From: Sphingobacteriales bacterium
GTDB taxonomy: Bacteria > Bacteroidota > Bacteroidia > Sphingobacteriales > Sphingobacteriaceae
Length of the DNA: 34,234 bases
NCBI GenBank assembly: GCA_013298995.1
Contig: JAAFJW010000016.1
Span: 1 to 34,234, forward strand
Direction: 5' to 3'
Shown in pieces: positions 1 to 7,340 of the stretch. The notes under the pieces are model-generated. The model was not told where the DNA came from. It saw only the letters and a list, made by a program, of their open reading frames with translations, and ran no database searches. The position numbers and the translations under genes are program-made. The first letter of the stretch is position 1, and every line of letters begins with the position of its first letter.

Positions 1-1
1 C

Positions 2-2473
2 CTACGCATTAACGTAGAATTTGAGTACTCGGATAAGGTATTTGCCCGAAGTTTGGTTTTTGCAAACCAAAATTTTGAAAGCAAAAAACTAAAAATTGGT
101 TTTAACTACTATAACGAACAAGATAATCCCAACCAACCTTTTTTACAAACACTTACCGACCCTCAAAAAGATTTTTTAAAAACCATAGGAAATAACATTA
201 ACCAAGCCTTTTATAGCAATGCCACCGAAGTAGCATTTAACCGAAACGAAGTACTATACCGCCTGGTAGATACTTTAAATACAAGTATTTATGTATATAG
301 TGCCGATTCGTTAAAGGCAAAATACAGGCTCGGTTTTACCCTGCTAGGTAGCGGAAAAGGAAACTACAAACTTAAAACCAATGCTACTGCCAATGGTAGG
401 GTATTCGAATATGTGCCACCTATAAACGGCATAATGCAAGGCGATTACGAGCCTATTACACTTTTGGTAACACCCAAAAAACAGCAATTAATAACCCTAA
501 ACACAAATTATAAACTAGGCAAACGCACCACCATATTTACCGAAACAGGCTTTAGTAACAACGATGTAAACCTGTTTTCGCCCATTGGCAACACACAAAA
601 TAAAGGCCTAGCCTATAAAATTATAGCCAACCACGCCCACCTTATTAACGGTAACGATAGCACAGGCCTACAACTAAAAAGCCAAATAGCTTACGAATAT
701 GTAAACAAGCAATTTAAACCGCTTGAAAGGTACCGGGCCGTAGAGTTCGACCGTGATTTTAACCTTACCGGGATAAACAATACCGCCGCAGGAAACGAAA
801 ACTGGCTAAGCGCACAACTACAATTGTACAAATCGCCTTTAAAACAAATGCTTTACCGCATCAATAAATTTGACAGGCAAAATGTTTATACAGGGTTTCA
901 ACACGCCCTTAATGCCAATTACGAAATAAAAAGCCACCAAATAGCCTACACTGCTAGCTTGCTAAACTCTCACAACAACCTTAACCAACAAGGTAGTTTT
1001 TTACGCCAATACCTTAAATACCTTAAAAAATTTAAAGGCCTCGAAACTGGCTTTAACTTCGAGCAAGAACAAAACAAAACCAAAGATATAGCTAGCAACA
1101 TATACAGCCTACAAAGTTTTGCTTACCGCCAATACCAATTGGTGTTACAAAATGCGGCTACATCTAAAAATAAATTTTCATTTACATACACCACAAGGTT
1201 AGATGATTTGCCTTTCGGCGATGACTTAAAAGCGTTTAGCAAAGGCAATATTTATAGCGCTAGGGCGGAGTTTAATAAAAACCCCAATTCGCAATTATCC
1301 TTTAACACATCGTACCGAACCGTAAGCTATACCCAAAAAGATAGCCTAAAAAGCGATGAAAAAACCCTGCTAGGCCGTGTTGATTATAATTTTAAAGCCT
1401 TACGGGGATTTATCATCCTCAATACTTTTTACGAATTAGGCACCGGGCAAGAGCCCAAGCGAGAGTTTACCTACCTAGAAGTGCCCGCTGGCCAAGGCAT
1501 ATACGCTTGGAACGATTATAACCAAAATGGCATTAAAGAACTAAACGAATTTGAAATATCACGCTTTACCGACCAAGCAAAATATATCCGAATATTTAGA
1601 ACCACCAATCAATTTATACGCTCCAATTTTACCGCTATTAACCAAAACCTAGCCCTAAACCTCGCATCGTTATTTAAAACAAAGCAAAGCAATTTTTATA
1701 CCTTCATCAAAAAAATAAGTACCATAACCGCTTTACGTATTGATAAAAAACTATTATTAGGTAACGATGGTGTAGCGGCTTTTAACCCTTACCAAACCAA
1801 TGTTAACAACGATAAACTATTGGCATACAACCAGTTTTTTAGAAATACGCTGTTTTTCGACCGCATAAACCCCATATTTGGTATTGATATAAATTACCAA
1901 CAAACAGCCAGCCGTATATTATTAACCAACGGTTTTGATAGCCGCAAGCGCAGCGAAAACAGCCTACGCCTGCGCTGGAACTTTGTACAAAAAGCCAATT
2001 TTATGGTAGAAATAAAGCAAGGGAACAAACTTTATTTATCCGAACTTTTTGGTGCCAATAACTATGTAGTTAAATTTTACGAAACCCAGCCCGAGTTTAG
2101 TTACCAGTTTACCACCGATTTTAAAACCATACTTTCGGGCGCATTAAGCCAGCAAAAAAACGCTCCCCAGTACGGTGCCGAAAGCACTTTAAACTTTAGG
2201 CTTAGCACCGAGGTAAAATATAATTTACTTAAAAAAGGCGTGTTTTCGGCCCGTGTAAATAGTATTAACAACAGGTTTAAGGGTAAAAACAATACCGCCG
2301 TAGCTTACGAATTATTAGATGGCCTGCAACCTGGCAATAACCTTACGTGGAGTGTAGGTTTCCAGCGCACCATATCCAACGGCATACAGCTAAACCTAAG
2401 CTACGAAGGCCGCAAAGCCGCCGATGTACGTACCATACACACAGGAGGTATGCAGGTAAGGGCGTTTTTTTAG
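2..2473 (+). CDS. Putative outer-membrane beta-barrel protein, 5' end outside window
   Basis: The frame is open to the left edge: codons from base 2 read LRINVEFEYSDKVFARSLVF before the first possible start (TTG at 53), so the N-terminus is missing. The 820 or so visible residues show alternating polar/hydrophobic strands rich in Asn, Tyr, Phe and Lys, and end in RAFF; a terminal aromatic is typical of outer-membrane barrels. About 60% along is the stretch EVPAGQGIYAWNDYNQNGIK, whose DYNQNGIKELNEFE resembles a Ca-binding loop (DxNxNGxxExxE). I recall similar stretches in large uncharacterised Bacteroidota proteins of more than 1000 residues, but no function. The barrel assignment is inference from composition and the C-terminus. 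It is convergent with the minus-strand surface-protein genes that follow. Confidence 0.6.
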   Translation, partial: LRINVEFEYSDKVFARSLVFANQNFESKKLKIGFNYYNEQDNPNQPFLQTLTDPQKDFLKTIGNNINQAFYSNATEVAFNRNEVLYRLVDTLNTSIYVYSADSLKAKYRLGFTLLGSGKGNYKLKTNATANGRVFEYVPPINGIMQGDYEPITLLVTPKKQQLITLNTNYKLGKRTTIFTETGFSNNDVNLFSPIGNTQNKGLAYKIIANHAHLINGNDSTGLQLKSQIAYEYVNKQFKPLERYRAVEFDRDFNLTGINNTAAGNENWLSAQLQLYKSPLKQMLYRINKFDRQNVYTGFQHALNANYEIKSHQIAYTASLLNSHNNLNQQGSFLRQYLKYLKKFKGLETGFNFEQEQNKTKDIASNIYSLQSFAYRQYQLVLQNAATSKNKFSFTYTTRLDDLPFGDDLKAFSKGNIYSARAEFNKNPNSQLSFNTSYRTVSYTQKDSLKSDEKTLLGRVDYNFKALRGFIILNTFYELGTGQEPKREFTYLEVPAGQGIYAWNDYNQNGIKELNEFEISRFTDQAKYIRIFRTTNQFIRSNFTAINQNLALNLASLFKTKQSNFYTFIKKISTITALRIDKKLLLGNDGVAAFNPYQTNVNNDKLLAYNQFFRNTLFFDRINPIFGIDINYQQTASRILLTNGFDSRKRSENSLRLRWNFVQKANFMVEIKQGNKLYLSELFGANNYVVKFYETQPEFSYQFTTDFKTILSGALSQQKNAPQYGAESTLNFRLSTEVKYNLLKKGVFSARVNSINNRFKGKNNTAVAYELLDGLQPGNNLTWSVGFQRTISNGIQLNLSYEGRKAADVRTIHTGGMQVRAFF

Positions 2474-2599
2474 GTGGTGGTGCGGAGTGTAAATCAAACG
2501 TTGCCAAATTAATAGAAATACTTTCGTAGGGAAGTGCTAAAAAAAACATCCATATAACTCAAAATGTTCTATTAATCGAACCGAGGCTAATATGTTGTT

Positions 2600-2881
2600 T
2601 TAACAGTTTTTTATATTTCCTGTATTTGTTTTAATATCATTTAATTTCTGATTTTTAACAAAACCTACTGATAAGCAAATAGTAAGGGCTACAAGAATAT
2701 AGGTGTAATTATCAAGCGGTACATCTATAGAGGCGGGGTCATCACAATCTTCAGTTAATTCGCCTGTGATAGGGTCTAAACACAATGCAAACAATGTTGA
2801 TGAACAAATAAAAAAAGCTATAAATGTTAAAAAAATAATTCGTTTAAATTTGTTGATTTTGTTTATAATTTGAAAAAGCAT
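2600..2881 (-). CDS. Small signal-peptide membrane protein with Pro-Leu-Asp/TM tail (PID-CTERM-like)
   Basis: A 93-residue protein with an ATG start. It has a basic N-terminus and a hydrophobic signal segment (about 14-34), a short acidic stretch with two cysteines (LCLDPITGELTEDCDDP), then DVPLDN followed by a second hydrophobic helix (about 60-75) and a Lys-rich tail. This order (signal, acidic linker, P-I/L-D motif, single helix, basic end) matches the small Bacteroidota proteins I know under the PID-CTERM label, whose role is unknown. It follows the out-of-frame T9SS sorting-domain segment by 27 nt on the same strand, so cotranscription is likely. The helix contains a Cys and lacks the usual Gly-rich core, so family membership is tentative. 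Confidence 0.5.
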   Translation of the reverse strand: MLFQIINKINKFKRIIFLTFIAFFICSSTLFALCLDPITGELTEDCDDPASIDVPLDNYTYILVALTICLSVGFVKNQKLNDIKTNTGNIKNC

Positions 2882-2908
2882 TTTAATGTTAATTAAATTA
2901 AACAGAAA

Positions 2909-3382
2909 TTAGTTTTTAGTAAATTTACTTATACCAATTGTGTTTTTAGTTTTGTGATTTTTAAGCTTAAGAAAATAAGCTCCTGAGCGGGCATCGCTAA
3001 ATGGTGTTTTAAAATTTTGGGTATTTATGTTTTTAAATGATTTTACTAGCCTGCCGTTTAAGTCAAAAATATCTATATCAACTGGTTGTGTAGTTTCCCA
3101 GGTTGCATTAATTTCATTTTTAACAGGGTTCGGAAAAATCATTAACTCCTTGTTAATGCTCAAACCAAATTTTACAGAAACTATATCACTGTAACTAATA
3201 GATCCATTTATATCTACTTTTTTAAGTCGGTAATATCTAATGCCATTTAAAGGCTCGGTATCCAAAAAGCTGTATGTTAATAATTTATTAGAGTTGCCGT
3301 TTATAGCCTGTGTATTTATAGATTTAAAAACCTTTTGGTTATTTGAGCTTTCAACAACAATTTTTGAATGCTGATTTTTTAA
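2909..3382 (-). pseudogene. Detached T9SS type A C-terminal sorting domain (frame-shifted 3' part of the preceding gene)
   Basis: This frame opens just after a stop at 3383-3385 and overlaps the end of the 1008-residue frame. It reads KNQHSKIVVESSNNQKVF and continues through YSFLDTEPLNGIRYYRLKKVD, the module that usually precedes a T9SS domain. It then has the sorting domain itself: IFPNPVKNEINATWE, IDIFDLNGRLVKSF and SGAYFLKLKN, ending KFTKN. It has no ATG in a plausible position and no promoter. Removing one A from the A6 run at 3375-3380 joins the two frames as GQGFLVKNQHSKIVVE. It is therefore most likely the 3' end of the upstream gene, separated by a real frameshift, a larger deletion or a sequencing error. 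Confidence 0.75.
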
Positions 3383-6377
3383 CTAAAAAACCTTGCCCTG
3401 GTGCTATTAATCTAATATCAGTTAAAGAGGATGTTGCACTACCATTTACTTTAGTATAATTATTGTTTACACCATTACTGGTAGATGCAAAGCCCGAACG
3501 ATTTGGCCTTGTAATAATTAATTGGTTGGCTAAGGATGTATTATCAAGTATAAATTTGCTAAAATCTAAAGTTGAAGGGTATGGGTTTCCTATCAAATTA
3601 TAGCCATCAAACGAAGTGTTTACGGCATCAACTGTGTGGGTTGCATTTATGGTTACATCGCCCGAGTTTATTGTACCAACATAAGTAGCTGTCCAATTTT
3701 CGGGGTCTGCGTAGTTATTAGTAACAATATCTCTGTTTACTTTATTGGTATAATTATCTCTGTTTCCTCTGAAAAAAAAGAAATATCCTTTTCCTTTTGT
3801 TGTTAAATCGTTTATGTTGTTAAGTACCGGATAATTATTAGTTGATGAAAATGCAACAGGCTCGTTGTAAGTCATAAACGTTGTAGCATAAGGTACTTTA
3901 ACTCCGCCAGCATCCATGCCAACCCCAGCAGTTGGGCCACCTGTAACAATAAACCTTTTTTGTATTTGTTTGAAAATATTATCAGTACCAGCAACATCTA
4001 CAACAGGAAAAGATACCATGCGCATACCTCGGTTTACGTTGCTTAAGCCCCCTTTAAAAAAAGATTGCACTACCACATTTCCTAAAATTTGAACATCGGT
4101 ACCTAATGCCAAAATGCTTGATGTGGTATTTTGGGTTGATAGCATTACTAAATTACCGTTACTTTCTAAAATGCCTTGTGTAGGTATTAAATGGGTATTT
4201 ATTTGCATTTGGTTTCCCAAAATAACCCTACCCATAGTAGTAACTAAGCCTATGGTTGTTGTACCACGGTTTAAGGTAAAGTTTCTTACATTATTGGTTG
4301 TGCCAGGTGCTAATGGGATAAAATCGGTATTGCCTGTACCTGTACTTTTACCTGGTATGCTTTGGTCGAAAAATAAAGTAACTACTGAGCCACTTCCCGT
4401 TACAATTAAATCAGACAAACCATTAGCCTGCAAGCAATTAATGGCCGAACAAACCATATCACGCTGTAGCGTAAAACTATTGCTACCTATGGCAAGTATC
4501 CCATTTGTAAGCGTACAAAAATTAGTTACCACACTAGCCCCCATGGTTACTATGCTACCAAGTCGGTTTACAGTTAATTGCGCTAATAAATTTGTGGTAT
4601 TAGGAGTGGTATTATCCATAAAAAAAGTACAACTTGCTGCAACTGCACCATATGTACCAAATATTAAGGTGGCTGTACTACTGCCTACAATGGCGTTGCT
4701 GCTGCTGGTTGTAACACCACCATTTAGCGAAAGGCTATGAGTAGCAATTCTAAATTTCCCATTTTTAAGCCAAAAAGTACCATTAACATTTATGTTGTGC
4801 AATGCACTAATTCCGTTCGAATTATCAATAGTTAAATTATTGTAATCTTGCGCATTAGAAATTTGCTGTACCAGTACCCCATTGCCATTGTACACCACTG
4901 TTGAGCCATTTACACCCATTGCCAATGTGCCTATATTGGGCGATGTTGCACCCGCTATTGTTAAGGTATTATTACCCGACGAAGCCGAAGTAATGTTTAA
5001 AGTACCCGAAACTATTGCCCCAGTTGCTGTAATGGTAAGTGTTACACCTGGCAAACCAGCCTCGCCCAATTGGAAAGTAGTATTTGCACCTAAAGTTAAA
5101 GTTGTAGGTAACGATTGCGAGTTGGTTAAAATAAATTTAAAGCCATCGCCAGTAAAAGAAGTTGGTATAGTACCCGAGCCATCAGCGTTTATTCCCCAAT
5201 TTGCTAAAACGGTTAAATCAGTTTGCGCTGGTTTAAAATAAAAAGTTTTAAAAATGGTAATGTTTGCCAATACCGCAGTTCGTGGGCTTTCGCAACCTAC
5301 AGTCTGGCTAGCATAATAGGTATTGCCATCAACCAAAGCGGTACTGCTACTTAGTGGGCTACCACCCGAAGCTGCTGCATACCATTTTATACCTGTTCCG
5401 CTTGTGGTTGTTAAATCAGCTACAGTTGCACTATTAAAAAAAGATTGTGGGCTATTTGCAACTGGAGCTACAGGAGGTGCATTTACGGTTACATCAATTT
5501 CTAGTTTTTCACTTTCACAACCATTTATTGTTTGTGTTACATAATAGGTTCTTGTAGTTAATACTGTTGTAATGGGTAAAGGGAAACCCTCATAGTTATT
5601 GTAATAGGTTATATCACTACCTGTTACCACAATATTTGCAAATGTAGCTCCATTACAAAAATTTTGTGGCGAAGTTGCCACAGGTTGGGCTGTTCCAATA
5701 TTTACCTCAACTGGTAAGCGGGGGCCTTCGCAAGTACCAATAGTTTGCGATACGTAAAAAGTTTTTGTTTCAAAAAAATAATCAAATAAGCTAGCATCAA
5801 TAGCGGTACCACCAGTTGGTTCTGTGTACCATTTAATATCTGTACCAGTAGCTAACAATTCGGTAATAAAAAAACCATCACAAAAATTTTGAGGGCTAGG
5901 CGCAACAGGTGCTGGCGTTGTACAAAAAGAACTAAAACCTGCCCACACAGCTGTACCACTGTATAATGCACTTGTACCTAAAGGCACAAACAAGGGTATT
6001 GCCGAAATAGTAACACCGTTAAACACATTGACATTAATAGCTAAAGGAGTTGCCCAATTTACAACTACTGCCGCCAAACCTGTACAATTTGAAAACGCAT
6101 TGGCGCCTATACTCGTTATTGAACTGGGTATAACTACTGATTGTAAACCTGTACAACCATCAAAAGCAGAAGCACTAATATGTGTTACCGTGTAATTAAC
6201 ACTATTAAACAAAACACTAGACTTAATTGCAGCATAGCCTAAAAAACCAGGGTTTGTACTTACTTCGGCCGTAGTTGGGCTAGTTATGGTGTATTTAATG
6301 CCACCCGAAGTAAAAGTTTGTGCAAATAATGTACCCGAGGCAAATAATGCAAGTGCAAACAGTAGTATTTTTTTCAT
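3351..6377 (-). CDS. Secreted BspA-LRR/Ig-like T9SS protein, sorting domain lost by frameshift
   Basis: 1008 residues from ATG. A signal peptide (MKKILLFALALFASGTLFAQ) is followed by a short BspA-type leucine-rich block (about 60-150, e.g. SSITSIGANAFSNCTGL). Three Ig-like modules follow (about 155-370), each with PQNFC or PQSF, a WYT/WYA or YYN core, and a YYVSQT/GCES-type end. Residues 375-860 are Thr/Gly/Asn-rich beta-strand sequence of the kind seen in Bacteroidota adhesins. Near 925 comes GYNLIGNPYPSTLDFSKF, then APGQGFLVKK. That motif is normally followed by more strands and a sorting domain, but here the frame stops after SAFKNCC. The sorting domain is present in another frame directly downstream. 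As written, the product could be exported across the inner membrane but would lack the T9SS signal. It shares LRR, Ig-like modules and promoter architecture with the 1303-residue gene upstream. Confidence 0.8.
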   Translation of the reverse strand: MKKILLFALALFASGTLFAQTFTSGGIKYTITSPTTAEVSTNPGFLGYAAIKSSVLFNSVNYTVTHISASAFDGCTGLQSVVIPSSITSIGANAFSNCTGLAAVVVNWATPLAINVNVFNGVTISAIPLFVPLGTSALYSGTAVWAGFSSFCTTPAPVAPSPQNFCDGFFITELLATGTDIKWYTEPTGGTAIDASLFDYFFETKTFYVSQTIGTCEGPRLPVEVNIGTAQPVATSPQNFCNGATFANIVVTGSDITYYNNYEGFPLPITTVLTTRTYYVTQTINGCESEKLEIDVTVNAPPVAPVANSPQSFFNSATVADLTTTSGTGIKWYAAASGGSPLSSSTALVDGNTYYASQTVGCESPRTAVLANITIFKTFYFKPAQTDLTVLANWGINADGSGTIPTSFTGDGFKFILTNSQSLPTTLTLGANTTFQLGEAGLPGVTLTITATGAIVSGTLNITSASSGNNTLTIAGATSPNIGTLAMGVNGSTVVYNGNGVLVQQISNAQDYNNLTIDNSNGISALHNINVNGTFWLKNGKFRIATHSLSLNGGVTTSSSNAIVGSSTATLIFGTYGAVAASCTFFMDNTTPNTTNLLAQLTVNRLGSIVTMGASVVTNFCTLTNGILAIGSNSFTLQRDMVCSAINCLQANGLSDLIVTGSGSVVTLFFDQSIPGKSTGTGNTDFIPLAPGTTNNVRNFTLNRGTTTIGLVTTMGRVILGNQMQINTHLIPTQGILESNGNLVMLSTQNTTSSILALGTDVQILGNVVVQSFFKGGLSNVNRGMRMVSFPVVDVAGTDNIFKQIQKRFIVTGGPTAGVGMDAGGVKVPYATTFMTYNEPVAFSSTNNYPVLNNINDLTTKGKGYFFFFRGNRDNYTNKVNRDIVTNNYADPENWTATYVGTINSGDVTINATHTVDAVNTSFDGYNLIGNPYPSTLDFSKFILDNTSLANQLIITRPNRSGFASTSNGVNNNYTKVNGSATSSLTDIRLIAPGQGFLVKKSAFKNCC

Positions 6378-6453
6378 ATTTTATAATTTTATATGCTGTT
6401 TTAATATAAATTTTGTTTTTTTAAGTGTTTTTAATATGATAATTGTTTTTGTG

Positions 6454-6510
6454 CAAAATTAAAAGAAAGGGTATTAGTAAAAATAGGTAGGAGTACTCAT
6501 TTTTTTAGAC
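6454..6510 (-). promoter_or_regulatory. Promoter with shared activator-like element for the 1008-residue T9SS gene
   Basis: Read on the minus strand, the element AGTACTCCTACCTATTTTT (6479-6497) is followed after 17 nt by TAATTTTG (6454-6461), a perfect TAnnTTTG -7 box. No TTG lies at the -33 position, so the element probably substitutes for it, as at an activated promoter. The 32-bp block 6479-6510 matches 11301-11332 at 31 positions. The predicted 5' UTR is about 70 nt. The box and match are visible; activator binding is inference. Confidence 0.55.
6479..6497. repeat. 19-bp repeat aaaaataggtaggagtact, copy 1 (left of transposase)
   Basis: Identical copies lie at 7322-7340 and 11301-11319, and a diverged copy starts at 13866. 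Copies 1 and 2 bracket the transposase and its palindromes as direct repeats. The flanking bases differ on both sides (t/g before, c/a after), so the identity is exactly 19 bp. Confidence 0.85.
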
Positions 6511-6513
6511 TAT

Positions 6514-6542
6514 ACTTTCCAAGTTTTAAAAACTTGGAAAGT
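6514..6542. repeat. REP-like palindrome, upstream of transposase
   Basis: Perfect 14-bp arms (actttccaagtttt and its complement) around a single A. Outer AGACT/AGTCT segments (from 6507 and to 6550) extend it imperfectly. The core TTCCAAGTTT...AAACTTGGAA is shared with palindromes at 7233-7289 and 11337-11399. It lies 52 nt upstream of the transposase ATG, the position expected for a REP hairpin recognised by a RAYT enzyme. Confidence 0.85.
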
Positions 6543-6593
6543 CTAAGTCTAAAAAAAATAGGAAAATATAAAAATCTTCCCTATTTTCACGTT

Positions 6594-7235
6594 ATGAAAA
6601 ACGATTTTTATCCTGTATTAACAGCAAATAACTTTTACCATATTTATAATCGAGGCAACAACCGAGAAAATATATTTCATAAACCAGAAAACTATTTTTA
6701 TTTTCTTCGGAAGTATGATACTTACCTTTCACCTTTTTTAGAAACTTATGCCTATTGTTTGTTGCCTAATCATTTTCATTTATTAGTGCGGGTGCGTAAA
6801 GAAACAGAGGTGCTATTGGCAGCAAAAGCCCTAAATTTTACCAAACAGGGTAAGCCTATAACCGATGTTGATGTAATTATATCGGAAGCGTTTAGAAGAT
6901 TTTTTATGGCTTACGCAAAAGCTATAAATAAACAAAGCGGGCGCACAGGTAGTTTATTTCAGAAAAACTTTAAACGCAAATTAGTTGATAACGAAGCCTA
7001 TTTTACAACTTTAGTGCGTTATATACACATAAACCCGCCGCTACACGGTATTTGCGATGATTATGGCACATATTTATACAGTTCGTACCATAGAATATTG
7101 ATAGATAACCCCAGTAAACTATACAAAAAAGAGGTTTTGGCGTGGTTTAATGGTAAAAATGGGTATGTGCAGTTTCATAACACCAAATGGGCTGATGTAA
7201 CAAACAGTGAGTGTTACGAGATAGAGGATTATTAG
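6594..7235 (+). CDS. REP-associated tyrosine transposase (RAYT, Y1/IS200-like)
   Basis: 213 residues from the ATG at 6594. An upstream in-frame TTG (6534) would lie inside the palindrome, and the family normally begins near the FYHIYNRGNNRENIF stretch seen at 14-28. The HUH metal-binding motif is NHFHLLV (H60, H62) and the catalytic tyrosine is Y143 in LVRYIHINP, the expected order for the Y1 transposase superfamily. Such enzymes nick and rejoin single-stranded DNA at palindromic REP hairpins and are usually domesticated single-copy genes. Matching palindromes lie on both sides, and the TAG stop is the first triplet of the downstream one. It is on the opposite strand to both flanking T9SS genes and appears intact. 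Confidence 0.9.
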   Translation: MKNDFYPVLTANNFYHIYNRGNNRENIFHKPENYFYFLRKYDTYLSPFLETYAYCLLPNHFHLLVRVRKETEVLLAAKALNFTKQGKPITDVDVIISEAFRRFFMAYAKAINKQSGRTGSLFQKNFKRKLVDNEAYFTTLVRYIHINPPLHGICDDYGTYLYSSYHRILIDNPSKLYKKEVLAWFNGKNGYVQFHNTKWADVTNSECYEIEDY

Positions 7236-7289
7236 ACCAAGACTAGACTTTCCAAGTTTTTGAAACTTGGAAAGTCTAGTCTTGGTCTA
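7233..7289. repeat. Perfect 27-bp-arm REP-like palindrome overlapping the transposase stop
   Basis: The left arm (7233-7259) and right arm (7263-7289) are exact reverse complements around a TTG loop. The core TTCCAAGTTT is shared with the other two copies, with added AGACCAAGACTAG arms. The first three bases are the transposase stop codon. In RNA it would be a very stable hairpin and may also end transcription in both directions, although it lacks a clean T-tract. Confidence 0.9.
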
Positions 7290-7321
7290 GTTTATACAAA
7301 TAATGGTTTAGGTTCTTTTTG

Positions 7322-7340
7322 AAAAATAGGTAGGAGTACT
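7322..7340. repeat. 19-bp repeat aaaaataggtaggagtact, copy 2 (right of transposase)
   Basis: Exact copy of 6479-6497. It overlaps the stop codon (7339-7341) of the 1303-residue T9SS gene. Unlike the other copies, no TAnnTTTG box is found 17-18 bp from it on the minus strand (the sequence there reads TTATTTGT), so it is probably not an active promoter. Confidence 0.8.

Noticed and set aside
3375-3380. Programmed -1 frameshift at the A6 run in the 1008-residue gene
   Set aside because: Reaching the sorting-domain frame needs a +1 shift (one base skipped), not the usual -1 slip, and no stimulatory structure was seen.
4114-4740. 208-codon frame on the plus strand inside the 1008-residue T9SS gene
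   Set aside because: It is antisense to a gene with clear signal peptide, Ig-like and LRR modules. Its translation is low-complexity Val/Leu/Pro, a by-product of the repetitive Thr/Asn coding on the other strand.
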